Assembly: GCA_026874595.1 (NCBI GenBank)
Contig: CM049309.1
Location: forward strand, 90,480,723-90,544,722
From: Sipunculus nudus
Lineage: Eukaryota; Annelida; Sipuncula; Golfingiida; Sipunculidae
DNA length: 64,000 bases
Direction of reading: 5' to 3'
Shown: positions 1 through 10,135 of the stretch, in pieces
Layout of the letters: each line of letters starts with the position of its first letter
How positions within the stretch are numbered: the first letter of the stretch is position 1
Notes under the pieces: generated by a model
Seen by the model: only the letters and a program-made list of their open reading frames with translations
What the model was told of the DNA's origin: nothing
Databases searched by the model: none
Made by a program: the position numbers and the translations under genes

Positions 1-300
1 CAACCCTCCTGCAGCCTTCCTGCACACAGCATTCAGTCAACTCTATAGGGCTGCGGCTAGCCGCAACCCTCCTGCAGCCTTCCTGCACGCAGCATTCAGT
101 CAACTCTATAGGACTGCGGCTAGCCGCAACCCTCCCGCAGCCTTCCTGCACACAGCATTCAGTCAACTCTATAGGACTGCGGCTAGCCGCAACCCTCCCG
201 CAGCCTTCCTGCGCACAGTAGTCAAATACTCTATAGGACTGCAGCTAGCTGCAACCTTCCCGCAACCTTCCAGCACACAATTCAGATTTGCTGCACACTT
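1..300. repeat. 63-bp GC-rich tandem repeat
   Basis: Units begin CAACCCTCC at about 1, 64, 127, 190 and 252, so the period is 63 bp with nearly five copies. Each unit contains GCAGCCTTCCTGC and ends in the palindromic GCTAGC/CGGCTAGCCG. The last copy is diverged (GCAGCTAGCTGC). The array is probably cut by the left edge of the window. Open frames across it on either strand follow from the repeat and are not gene evidence. Confidence 0.9.
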
Positions 301-650
301 TCCTGCAGCCCATGGCAGGCAGCGGGAAGCATGCTGCTGGCTGCAGCCTTCCTGCAAACTCTTCCTGCAGCCTTTTTTGGTTTCTGCTGCTTTCCAGCAC
401 GGTTGCAGCAAAGCAGCAGCAAACTTTTCATTTTGCTAAGGGCCCCATCATTGCCACTTAACAGTACTGTGAGCATTTTAAGTCGAAAACTAATGGACAG
501 ATTTCTTTCATATTATGCATATACATAGACATTGGTAATGGGATGATGTATGTATAAATTGGGGTCATGACCTTTCCTATGAGAGTGGCCTTGACCTTAA
601 TTGTTGCCATATATGGTGAAAATTACACAAAATCATTAATATCTCAATAA
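301..650. other. Decayed CTGCAGCC-rich tail, then unique sequence
   Basis: Up to about 425 the sequence is still rich in CTGCAGCC and GCAGCAGC words related to the preceding array but no longer in register. From about 430 to 650 I see ordinary AT-rich sequence with no gene. Confidence 0.5.
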
Positions 651-656
651 GTGATG

Positions 657-1288
657 GGCCGCTACACTCACTCAAGATTCACAACTCCCTGTAAATCCTA
701 CACCCAAACCCCTGGGCCGGTACACTCACTCAACAGTCACAGTTCCCTGAAAATCCTACACCCAAACCCCTGGGCCAGTACACTCACTCAACAGTCACAA
801 CTCCCTGTAAATCCTACACCCAACCCCCCTGGGCCAGTACACTCACTCAACAGTCACATTCCCTGTAAATCCTACACCCAACCCCCGTGTACACTCACTC
901 AACATTCACAAATCCCTGTAAATCCTACACCCAACCCCCTGGGCCGGTACACTCACTCAACAGCCACAGTTCCCTGTAAATCTTACACCCAACCCCCTGG
1001 GCCGGTACACTCACTCAACAGTCACAGTTCCCTGTAAATCCTACACCCAACCCCCATGGCCGGTACACTCACTCAACATTCACAAATCCCTGTAAATCCT
1101 ACACCCAACCCCCTGGGCCGGTACACTCACTCAACAGGCACAGTTCCCTGTAAATCCTACACCCAACGCCCTGGGCCGGTACACTCACTCAACAGTCACA
1201 GTTCCCTGTAAATCCTACACCCAACCCCCTGGGCCGGTACACTCACTCAACAGTCACAACTCCCTGTAAATCCTACACCCAGCCCCCG
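657..1288. repeat. ~59-bp minisatellite (TACACTCACTCAACAGTCAC)
   Basis: About eleven copies of a 56-60 bp unit containing TACACTCACTCAACAGTCAC and CCTGTAAATCCTACACCCAA. Small indels in the C-run (ACCCCCCT/ACCCCCGT) separate the copies. A 128-codon plus-strand frame runs through it only because the unit lacks stops in that frame; it is not a credible protein. Confidence 0.92.
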
Positions 1289-1290
1289 GC

Positions 1291-1345
1291 CACAGCCTGT
1301 GACCCAGACAGTTGGGTCACAGCCTGTGACCCGAAAAGTTTAGCC
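1291..1345. repeat. CACAGCCTGTGACCC direct repeats
   Basis: CACAGCCTGTGACCC occurs twice here, separated by AGACAGTTGGGT. Related words (CCACAGGCTGTGACCCGG and CCACAGCCTGTGG) recur at about 1927-1967. Both pairs are followed by AAAGTT. The two sites flank the 1.35-1.9 kb stretch and may be remnants of the two ends of one element. Confidence 0.5.
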
Positions 1346-1352
1346 GCCTGCA

Positions 1353-1396
1353 GCGACGAAACGTCTTGCACCGTTAACGGACGACTGTTTCGTCGC
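1353..1396. repeat. 44-bp imperfect palindrome
   Basis: The arms GCGACGAAAC (1353-1362) and GTTTCGTCGC (1387-1396) are exact reverse complements. The interior is partly symmetric around CCGTTAACGG (1371-1380), itself a perfect 10-bp palindrome. It is CpG-rich in an AT-rich neighbourhood. It may be the core of a small inverted-repeat transposon; no function can be read from sequence alone. Confidence 0.8.
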
Positions 1397-1855
1397 CTCC
1401 CCATATATTGAGATAAGTGGTATTTGACCACGATACGATCGTATTTTCCGGAAAAGACTGTTTTATTTTCAATTTCACGGATAGGGTGACATTAAAACTT
1501 CTTCACTATGACAAAAGTATCTTATTTTCAATACAACTGCAACATATTGGCAACTGTAAGTGCATTTTACTTTAGTTGTTGTGTATTTTGGTCTAAGAAG
1601 ACACGAGTCGTTCTGCTCATAAACGCCATGACAGAAGCAGTTAGAATGTATATGTAGCGGCGACACTGTTATGTGTACTGGTCCAGTTTTGTAAGAGTTA
1701 TAGACATAATTAAGCAGGGTATTTATGCAATTAGCTTATCATAACAGAATTCTGTCTTTAAAAATGAGATACTCGAGTTACTGAGGGGTTTTCTCCCTTT
1801 TATAGACCAAGATCATACAGAGGTTAGAATCCCACCCAAGTGCATACATGGGGTG
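1397..1855. other. No gene seen
   Basis: Unique AT-rich sequence with scattered short frames. No splice-bounded coding stretch or repeat was recognised. Confidence 0.5.
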
Positions 1856-1902
1856 GTGACTATAAAATGTACTCTCAGATAAATCTAACATTTTATAGTC
1901 AC
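1856..1902. repeat. 15-bp perfect inverted repeat
   Basis: GTGACTATAAAATGT (1856-1870) and ACATTTTATAGTCAC (1888-1902) are perfect reverse complements around a 17-nt spacer. A transcript would form a stable hairpin. No flanking target duplication is evident. Confidence 0.85.
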
Positions 1903-2110
1903 CCTTGGTGGCTACGAAAAGTTGTGCCACAGGCTGTGACCCGGAAAGTTGTGCCACAGCCTGTGGCTCTGTGACCTGAGAGAGGCTCCCTCAGCTTCTC
2001 TGAACTTGATTGAACAGGTCCCCGGCTAACCTACGCCATGTAGGTATTTTTTGGCTACAAATAACAGTTTATAATAGAACTTATATAAGTTGGGCCAAGG
2101 TTGTGACACA

Positions 2111-2466
2111 AATGTGGCCACTGGGTCACATGTGGGCCACAAGTGGCCACTTGGTCACAAGTGGCCACTGGGTCACGAGTGGGCCGCAAGTGTGTCACAA
2201 ATGCGCCACAGGCAATATTAACGTGTCGTGTAAATAAATCACAAGTTTCTCCATAAGCTAAATAAACTTGGGGTGTTAGATTATATTGCCTGGCCACAAG
2301 TGGGCCACAAGTGTGCCACAAATGCGCCACAGGCATTATTACCATTCTGTTTAGATACATTTATAAATTTTGTCTATATGTAAGTTCATCGAGGGCTGGT
2401 AGATTATGGACTGGCCACCAGTGGGCCACAAGTGCGCCACAAGTGGGCCACAGATGTATCACAAAG
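2111..2466. repeat. GCCAC/GTCAC ladder with 9-11 bp spacing
   Basis: Three clusters (about 2111-2222, 2292-2335 and 2411-2466) contain successive words such as GTGGGCCACAAG, TGGCCAC, TGGTCACAAG and TGCGCCACA, spaced 9-11 bp. Between clusters the sequence is AT-rich. The spacing is close to one helical turn. The clusters share the order GGGCCACAAGTG then GCGCCACA, so they are probably duplicates of one another. Overlapping frames on both strands are repeat artefacts. Confidence 0.7.
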
Positions 2467-2470
2467 GTTC

Positions 2471-3090
2471 CATAAGCAATGTAAGGACTGAGTGTAGTAA
2501 AAAGGGGTAGATGTTATTCTAGAGGACTAAGTGCTGATCCAGGGCTAATATTCAAAAGCGAAGAGTATAGTTGCATCTGTATATATGTGGGTTTTGTTAA
2601 CAATCTTAAAGCTTATTCCATGAATTGTTGTCTTTTAAATGAGAGACTGTGTGTGTGTGCCTAATAACTGCCTATGTGGTGGTATTCTCCGCCCCTAGGA
2701 TAGCAACTAAAATTTATACGCCCTAAATAACTAATCCTCAGTAAGCTTATTAATTCCGTTCATCCCCTTGGATAAATAAGGCCATCCTGACAAATGGGAA
2801 AATACCAGAATCCTAGTAAAGGGTTACAGCAGCAGAATGTCCTGGTCTGCCGGGTAAAACTGGCAGGCCAGGCCCGCGACAATAGCCTAAGCAGTTTTTA
2901 TATCGTATCCGTTTAGTCCTTTATACTTTTAAATTTAGTTGAGGAAAGCATGTGTACAATGCACAATTTCAGAACTGGATTTTCATGATACCCATCAAAT
3001 GCCCACTCGGTATTAGCCCCCTCGCCCACAGGCGGACTGCTCGACTTTCCCGATCCATCGGCCTACTGCACCGACCTGTGAACGCGAAAG
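2471..3090. other. No gene seen
   Basis: AT-rich unique sequence with a TGTG microsatellite near 2650. A short GC-richer patch at about 2995-3090 borders the family C fragment and could be part of it. Confidence 0.4.
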
Positions 3091-3094
3091 ATTG

Positions 3095-3385
3095 TTCCAG
3101 GGATCATTTCTGTGAAATATTGGACAATTTGATTGGACAGTTTCAGAGAAGAAGATTTTTAAAGTTTTTTTTAGCTTTTTTCCTCTAAAATCTAAGAAAA
3201 TGCAGTTAAAAAAATAAACAAAATCCGATATAGTTTTTTGGATGACTGAATATTTGCAAAAAATTTGGTGATGCTAGCTCCTGCCGTTTTTGAGATAGCT
3301 ATGGTTAACGTACAGACGACACACGACGCACGACGGACGACGCCGCACCATCGCATAAGCTCACAGGTTCGCTAAAAAGTGTCTG
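3095..3385 (-). mobile_element. Family C element, 5' part, minus strand
   Basis: On the minus strand this reads from AGCGAACCTGTGAGCTTATG (complement of about 3356-3375) into ATGCGATGGTGCGGCGTCGT, then to a module with CTTCTTCTCTGAAACTGTCC and AATATTTCACAGAAATGATC. The same blocks in the same order occur on the plus strand at 27729-28420. It is the only copy I found in minus orientation among the A-D families. It is a fragment with no recognisable 3' end. Confidence 0.75.
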
Positions 3386-3885
3386 AGAACCATACCTTTT
3401 TTTATAATGGCCTTATAAAATATTTCTATAAGTGACAGTGGCGGTCATTATTAACATTCGAACAATAACAATCATTACCGAGAAATTATATTAATGATTG
3501 GCCTCTAAATAGCCTATTGGTTTTGCAAATTAAATAAATTTCAAATTTTTATATTTCAAAATATGTTTCCTTGAAGTCGGAAGTAATTTACATATATTAT
3601 TAAAGTAGAAGTAGATCAAACACTGATAATCCGGGGATACATACCTTCTGTGATTATACATGTACTCCCATTCCAGGATCTTACTTTATTTTGTAAGGGC
3701 AAAGGCTCGCTGAACATTCTGTTAAAACCTTACTTGTATAAGTTTGTTATTGGTGTGACCTGTCACGATGCACAGCATTTCTCGAAACGGAGCAATGAAC
3801 CTAATTCTTAACTTAGCCCTAAATGTTCATTTTTGCCGGATAATTAATATTTAAAAAAAAATTAAGTGCTAATTATAACCCTACA
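3386..3885. other. No gene seen
   Basis: AT-rich sequence with no feature I can support. Confidence 0.5.
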
Positions 3886-3920
3886 AGTCACGTAATGCCA
3901 GAGCGTTTCTCCAGGTTCCC

Positions 3921-4012
3921 TAGCCCGATTGAATCGGACTGTAAGATAAAAACTATTAACCTTTCAATATACGGCATTGCCAGATAATATTGAGTCCGAT
4001 TATATCGGGCTA
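3921..4012. repeat. 20-bp inverted repeat with self-symmetric arms
   Basis: Arm TAGCCCGATTGAATCGGACT (3921-3940) is matched at 3993-4012 by AGTCCGATTATATCGGGCTA, its reverse complement at 17 of 20 positions. Each arm is itself a dyad (CCGATT-G-AATCGG and CCGAT-TAT-ATCGG). The outer flanks also share CAGGTTCCC. It could be a small palindromic transposon or a tandem operator-like site. Confidence 0.7.
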
Positions 4013-4041
4013 CAGGTTCCCCCGAACCAGAGCTTGCCGTT

Positions 4042-5060
4042 TTTCGCCCGGCTGACTGTAAGTTACCTGAGCTCAGACTTTGTCCGTCCGTTAACACTGC
4101 AGACTGAAACAGTTGGAACTACAATTTATAAACTTAAATCTAGGGAGGTTCCTAAAAAATCACTGTAATTAGATCACTGCGACGTATATTCTCGGAGTTT
4201 TGGGGCCTCTTTAGTGAACCAAGAATAATTGAAAATTTTATGCTAAACTTTAAATATCTGAATAACTAAGTAACGTATGGATTGCCATGATTCTTGCCGT
4301 GCATATTGATCATAGACTGTTTACTAAGTTACTGAAGAATGGTGGCGCCACCTGTTTTTTTATATTATTTTTTACGCATGTTTTCAAATTGCTTTAGTGT
4401 CCCAACCGTGGTTTTATCTAGTGGCCTAAAACTTGTATGTTTATTAATTAATTCTAGTTGTAGCAGTTGCTGAAGAATTGTAGCTCTACCTCTATTTTTT
4501 ATATTTTTCATACATATTTTCCTCAATTTATGAGACTGCCAAATAATAGCATTGATGTCAGTTTCCCAGCTGTGGTTTTATCTGCTACCCTGAAATCTGA
4601 TGTGCTTACACATATATTGTTTATCAGTTCCTAAAAACTGAAGTTGCCACCTGTTTTTTTTCTATTTTTCACATATTGTTCCTCTATTTTTGAGACCGTC
4701 ATATATGGCAGCATCGTATCTGTTTCTCAGCTTAAATTTCATTTACTGTCCTGGAACTAAATATATACATTGGTCATGACTAGTTTTATAGTTCCGGAAA
4801 GCTGGTGGCGGCACCTGTATTTTACTTCACGTATTTTTCTTCAATTATTTTTTATAGTTCTAGATGACAGCAGTTGTATCAGTTTTTTCAGCTGTGATTC
4901 CATCTATTATCCAGAAACCACGTGAATACATTGTTTAATCATGACTATTTTTTATTATATGGTAAAGGCAGGTGGTGCCACCTGTATATATTTCTATTTT
5001 CTATTTTTTTTTTCTTTAAAAAACTGCCCGATTACAGCAATCATATTAGTTAGTAGCTGT
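4042..5060 (+). mobile_element. Old, diverged family A element
   Basis: It begins with a decayed family A hairpin (GGCTGACTGTAAGTTACCTGAGCTCAG) and GTCCGTCCGTTAAC. It then has the family A module order: GGAGGTTCCT, TAGATCACTGCGACGTATATTCT, TATCTGAATAACTAAG, TGCATATTGATCATAGACTG and GGTGGCGCCACC (about 4342). Further degenerate modules with GGTGGTGCCACC (about 4974) follow up to about 5060. High divergence marks an old insertion. No 3' end was recognised. Confidence 0.7.
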
Positions 5061-5221
5061 TGTAGTGCAAATCGAATATTTATTGATCATACTTTATTTA
5101 ATCAATTATAGGTTGAAATTTCATTAATGCTGACCAGATTTACAGTCTGTGTTTTCTATTATACACTGATTAGGGTTCAGTTTTTATGTGATCCACTGCT
5201 GCTCAAAAATAAAAAATGGAC

Positions 5222-5281
<60 letters not shown>
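5222..5281. repeat. (TA)n microsatellite
   Basis: About 30 uninterrupted TA dinucleotides. Open frames reading YIYIYI across it are artefacts. Confidence 0.98.
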
Positions 5282-5283
<2 letters not shown>

Positions 5284-5284
5284 T

Positions 5285-5700
5285 AAAAGGAAGTGGATCT
5301 TTAGCATTTTCGTCGAGCTGCTCCACGAACCTGAAACACGGGCTTCCAGGAACCAACTGGTATCCCTGTGTATCTTCGGACGTAACAGAGACTATAGGTA
5401 ACCTACAAACAGTTCATTTGTGTTAAACTAATGAACAAGTGAGTTTGATTGGCAAAGGTTTCAAGCTGAGCGTCATGATCAATGTGTCACTTTTTTACAT
5501 AGAGAATGTCAATCGCCGAGACCTTTAAAGAAGCATTATGTAGACGTAAAAACAGATACGTCTGTTTAACAGATACCTGTCTCCTTTCTTAATGCAAAGA
5601 ATAAGTCTTCACAGTTTTAATCACACTTGTAGCAACTATATTTAGAAAATGTACTTGGTGCCCAAAACATCAACAGTTGAAAAGTAACTTCTGATGGGAG
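5285..5700. other. No gene seen
   Basis: Unique sequence. No splice-bounded coding stretch or repeat recognised. Confidence 0.4.
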
Positions 5701-5791
5701 AGTGCTGGCATGGCGACTGCGACATCTAGTGACAGACTTTCTAACCAGCTGACAGTTCTTCCGCCTGTGTGCCTTCGCTAGACGCAGTTAC

Positions 5792-5938
5792 ATGTCTGCA
5801 CATCTGGTTATCGATGAGCCGGGTAAATTGAAGGAAGGAATACAGGAAAAGAGAATGCTAGGAAGTGACTGGTGGGGGAAGTTAGCAAAGAAACAAAATA
5901 AGGAAGCCGGCCGAGGAGATGACGGGAAATCTGTAAGT
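5792..5938 (+). CDS. Candidate coding exon or small ORF, unknown product
   Basis: The frame opens after a TGA about 45 bases upstream. The first ATG at 5792 gives a protein beginning MSAHLVIDEPGKLKEGIQEK, rich in K, E and G, with coding-like composition and higher GC than its surroundings. After GACGGGAAATCT there is a consensus donor GTAAGT (about 5933-5938), which would end the exon in phase 0. Without splicing the frame runs on to a stop at 6227-6229 (145 codons), with an AATAAA overlapping it at about 6229. I do not recognise the family. Its phase does not match the phase-2 exons elsewhere in the window, so it would belong to a different transcript, or be a chance frame or an old retroposed piece. 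Confidence 0.4.
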
Positions 5939-6390
5939 CACCGCCAAGGGAGGGCGCAAGAACGCCACCACCGCTGGACCCGGTTTTTGGGGCCCATTGA
6001 AAGTGAAATAGGTCGCCAGGAACGTGGCCCATCAGTTGTTTCTATAATTTATAGTACAGGACAAACAGCCCATCAAGCTAACACCCCCAGGAACAAATAT
6101 TCCTCAGCTTTAATAAGAAAGGGAGAACGCCAAGATTCACGAAGATACAGGTCATCACTGAAGTCCTGTAGCTCTGTCCATTCCGGTGTGCATTTTAATC
6201 ATTCACGACATTTCATAAGTTACTTGTAAATAAATTGTCTCATTATAAAACATGAAACCTAATTGAAATGTAGGTTTTACTTGTAGTTCTTTCATTTCAT
6301 GTTCTAATTTTTCATTTTTTGGCATATTTATCTGGCTGTTTAATTTTAAATTTTGTGAAGCAGTAGGGGGGGTGGGGGTGGTAGAGGGGT

Positions 6391-6892
6391 TGAGAACCTG
6401 CAAATATTTCCCCCCTCATTTCCAAAACAAACTGCACCACAAATCAGTTGCTATAATGATAACTATCTTTGTTTTATAATTATAAGTGAAAATTAAAAAA
6501 TTTCAGTAAACTACTCGTGCAGCATATCATTGTCAATAGTAGACAATATGGCGGGGCTTGAGAACCTGCAAATATTTTCCCCCTCATTTCCAAAACAAAC
6601 AGCACCACAAATCAATTGCTATAATGATAATTATCTTTGTTTTATAATTATAATTGAAAATTTATAAATATCAGTAAACTACTCGTGCAGCATATCATTG
6701 TCAATATAGACAATACGGCGGGGGTTGAGAACCTGCAAATATTTTCCCCCCCATTTTCAAAACGAACAGCACAACAAATCAATTGTTATAATGATAATTA
6801 TCTTTGTTTTATAATTATAAGTGAAAAGTTATAAATATCAGTAAACTACTCGTGCAGCATATCATTGTCAACAGTAGACAATACCAATATCT
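6391..6892. repeat. 168-bp tandem repeat, three copies
   Basis: Copies start at about 6391, 6559 and 6726 (TGAGAACCTGCAAATATTT). Each contains TTGCTATAATGATAA, TCTTTGTTTTATAATTATAA and ACTCGTGCAGCATATCATTG, and ends GTAGACAATA. The copies are about 90% alike by eye. No coding frame is conserved between them. Confidence 0.9.
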
Positions 6893-7875
6893 TTGAATGT
6901 TTTAAATGACCTCGTCACCAGAGCCCTTATATGCCCTGCCCTTTTGACCTAATTATTATAATGGGAACAAAAAACGCTTCTACTGAGGTCTTCCTTGCAA
7001 GAGCTGTGTACAGGACAATAATGATGTCACAAAAGTTGATGACATGGACGTCACATTAACTGACGTCATCAACTGGAATTGCTGCACTGATGAATATATC
7101 ACAGTCCTTGTGAAATGTCTTGCAATATTTTGGATTGTCTCGTACAAATTACGTGCCATGCAGGTAAGACATTATTATTCACTCAGTAGTCATCAGAATG
7201 GCTCCTGCAACCGGCCTAGAACTTTTTATACTGTCTCCTTTGTATTAAAAAAATCCCGGAAAACATGCTGACATGGCTACTGGTACAGACTACACATGTT
7301 CTGTTTGGAAGAGCTCTCCCATAATATGCAAGTTTTATTGTTGTTAGGTGACTCATGGACCAGATTGGCTGCAGTTATGCTTATGATTATTCATTAAATG
7401 AATATGCTATTAAGGTCACATAAAGTTCATGGTGAGGTCAATTTTACTGTTCTTTTTTATTCTTCAGGAAATTTCTTTGGGCCTCATTCAGGTAGGGCAT
7501 TTGCTGGAGGCTTCTCAAGGTTTTTAGAGGAACAGCACACCAGCAGGTAGGGAAATCAGCAAAACATTTCAGGCAATGACACTGTCGCAAGTTACATTTT
7601 ATGCTGACTTTAGAATTTTGCAATTTTAGTTTAAGGGAACATTCATTTGCAATAATATAATGTAATAACTCATGATAAGATTACCTGTTTTATTACTTTT
7701 ATACACTGTTATGGTTCTGCACTTGAGTAAACACAGTCCACAATTACCTGTTAACCACAACAACACAACACATCCAGAGGAACTCAAACAAAGAGAAGAA
7801 ATATGGAAGGAGAAACACTGGTTTGAAGCTTGAAAACCTTGATTAACTAGTTTGTATTGGTGCTTGTTAGCCAAT
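6893..7875. other. No supported gene
   Basis: A 40-codon frame from ATG 7044 meets a good donor (ATGCAG|GTAAGA at about 7163), but in phase 0 and with no other support. An LTR or intron origin cannot be excluded. Otherwise unique sequence. Confidence 0.35.
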
Positions 7876-7905
7876 CTGTGAGCTTATGCGATGGTGCTGT
7901 GCTGT
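7876..7905 (+). mobile_element. Isolated family C 5' fragment
   Basis: CTGTGAGCTTATGCGATGGTGC matches the start of the family C elements at 27739 and (minus strand) 3371. The following sequence does not continue the family, so this is a short remnant or truncated insertion. Confidence 0.55.
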
Positions 7906-8041
7906 CTACCTTTTAATTCTGAGGTTGAGTTTTAAATCGTTGTAGGTCTCACTGAACTCAACATATGAGAGGGCCTAATAATATTAAGACTGATTAATTT
8001 TAGATATTGGTAACCAATTGGAAGCCCCCAACATGTGGAAC

Positions 8042-9851
8042 CAGACATGGGTCGAATACAGGAGAAATGTATTCGAATACAAATACAAATACAGCAGGGG
8101 TACATGAATACAAATACAAATACTCCAAAACAGAAATGTATTCGAATACAAATACAAATGTATTCATGAATATCAATATGAATACAATTTACTGAAAAAA
8201 AAATTAACTATCAAGTATCATTCTTGTTTAATACAATTTACTACAATCATTATATATTCACACTTGCAAAATGTATTTTAGTCCAAAATATATTCATGCA
8301 ATCCACTGTGTATGCAGTCATTTCCAAAACTGCATAATGTCAGAGTATTATATATTATGCCATACTGATAACTGTTCTACAATATCTCTGACAGATGGCA
8401 AATCACAGGGTGCATCAGAAACTGAAATGAAGTCTCTGATACATGTCAGAGAATATATAGGGGTAGTCAGATAATGACTTGTGGATAATCTCCCCTGAAT
8501 GGCTTTGACTTAATTAATTAATAGCACTGACAGCAAGAGTTCCAGTACAAGCCTGAACTGCTTGTTTTGTTAATGCATGAATTTCTCAGATTGGCTCAGA
8601 TGGGTGATCTGTAACCACGTGCACACTTCAAGCTTCAGTAGATATGTTCAATAAGTGTGTTATCTTGCAATGTCTTGTACAGACACATGACAGAATAAAC
8701 AAATTAATATAAATTTAATATGAAAAAAGTAAAAAATGTCAATATTTGTTGTTACAGGTGCTCTTTTTATTGTGTGACACGGGCGTAACTCCTGTTGTGA
8801 CACTCTCACTGAGCCGTTTGTTACATTCTATGTTTAATCCATACTGGTTGAACTCTTGTTGTTATGTTAGCCTTGGGTTTTCACGCCTGGCCGAGGTCAC
8901 GTGATGACCCTCGTATGTAAGGATACACATGGCAATGTTTTCTAGAGAATTCCTTAAATGCGTGTTTACTGTGTTATGTAGGATCCTTACGACTGTTGGA
9001 GAAGTGAAAAATTCTTGGCTTGAGGTGTGAAGGTATAAATTTTAAGGGGCTGTGTTTTAGAACCAGAGAGAGAGCAGAGAAGTTTTCCAGCGGACGCAGA
9101 AGCGTGTGTCAGTTTCTAGGACCTTATCCGACGAATGCGGCAATTATAGATTTTCCAAGACTTCCTCCAGGATTTTGTGCATTTGGACTTCAGTTTACTT
9201 TCTGGATTGTTACGAGAGCTTTACACTGGACTGTCATTCCCGGAGAGTATACATTTAAAAAACTTATCCTTGTGACGGTTTTGGTATCCAGGTACTGTGC
9301 ACATTATTTTTCTGTGTGATTGTATTGATTTGTTGTTATACCGCTGTTTTACTGTATATTTGTATTGATTTAGTGTATTGTAATGTTAGGGTTGTTTTAA
9401 GAATAAATTATAGTTATTTGTTAACAAAAGACCACTGACTTCTTTATTCATTCCCCTAGACATTTTCACGCTGCCTAGTGTTACAGAATCTGATTCTTTT
9501 AATCTCTGTTACAGAATTTGTGTTCATCACGCATACGTGATCTGTTTATATTAGGTTCCATAACATTGTAAAGAAGATTGTTAGTGTGCATGTTTAAAGT
9601 GGGTCCAAATCAGTCACCATTGAAATAATGGCACATTTTTCCAAATGGATTAAGGACAATAGGTAAACAGAATTAATGTTTCTCGCATGTATTCATGAAA
9701 AGTATTCATGAATATGAATACTTCTGCAATTTTTTTTGAATATGAATACAAATACTTTTGTACTTTTACAAATGTATTTGAATACGAATACTGAAAATAC
9801 TGTATTCAAATACAATGAATACGAATACTGAATATGAATACCCTATGTCTG
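8042..9851. mobile_element. Non-autonomous hAT-type DNA transposon, 1.8 kb
   Basis: The ends are inverted: CAGACATGGGTCGAATAC at the left and, reading inward from the right, CAGACATAGGGTATTC. They are flanked by a perfect 8-bp duplication TGTGGAAC (8034-8041 and 9852-9859). An 8-bp duplication with short CA-starting inverted repeats is the signature of the hAT superfamily. Inside each end (8052-8190 and 9688-9841) lies a degenerate array of GAATACAAATAC words, in opposite orientation at the two ends, making long soft subterminal inverted repeats. No transposase-length frame is present, so it would depend on a source element elsewhere. A possible LTR lies inside it. Confidence 0.88.
8773..9485 (+). 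mobile_element. Possible solo LTR nested in the hAT element
   Basis: The segment starts TGTGACACGGGCGTAACTCC and ends CTGCCTAGTGTTACA, the TG...CA format of a retrotransposon LTR. It holds a TATA-like TATAAATTT (about 9033), a purine-rich AGAGAGAGAGCAGAG tract and a late AATAAA (about 9401). Its composition is GC-richer than the rest of the hAT element. I could not find the expected 4-6 bp target duplication (TATTG left, GAATC right), and no reverse transcriptase or primer site is present. A 99-codon frame inside (9020-9319) has no recognisable domain. Alternatively this is simply the body of the hAT element. Confidence 0.38.
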
Positions 9852-9859
9852 TGTGGAAC

Positions 9860-10135
9860 CAGTAGTAAGAAAACAAACTAATCGGTCTTACGTTGTCTTG
9901 ACATGTAATTAGTCCTCATGATCAAGACATTTGTCATTTATCTTTAGTGTGGCATAGTGCACTCAATATCACCTTGAACATATTAATAACCACCCCTTTA
10001 AGGACTCAGGAGAATTTAACAATGTGGAATGGTTTAAATCATCTCAAGGGTCACATTTTTATAATGTTTATTAGTTTGTTAAAGCCATCTTTGATGTTCA
10101 CATTAAACTGTACACCATTTTTGTTGATATGTTAC
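9860..10135. other. No gene seen
   Basis: Short AT-rich interval between the hAT element and element B1. Confidence 0.5.

Noticed and set aside
651-1037. 128-codon plus-strand frame
   Set aside because: Lies wholly within a ~59-bp minisatellite; the frame shifts with unit-length changes.
5127-5426. Frames with YIYIYI runs
   Set aside because: They read through the (TA)n microsatellite.
7044-7163. 40-codon frame ending at ATGCAG|GTAAGA
   Set aside because: Good donor but phase 0, no partner and no recognisable sequence; chance cannot be excluded.
9020-9319. 99-codon plus-strand frame
   Set aside because: Lies in the possible LTR inside a transposon and shows no known domain.
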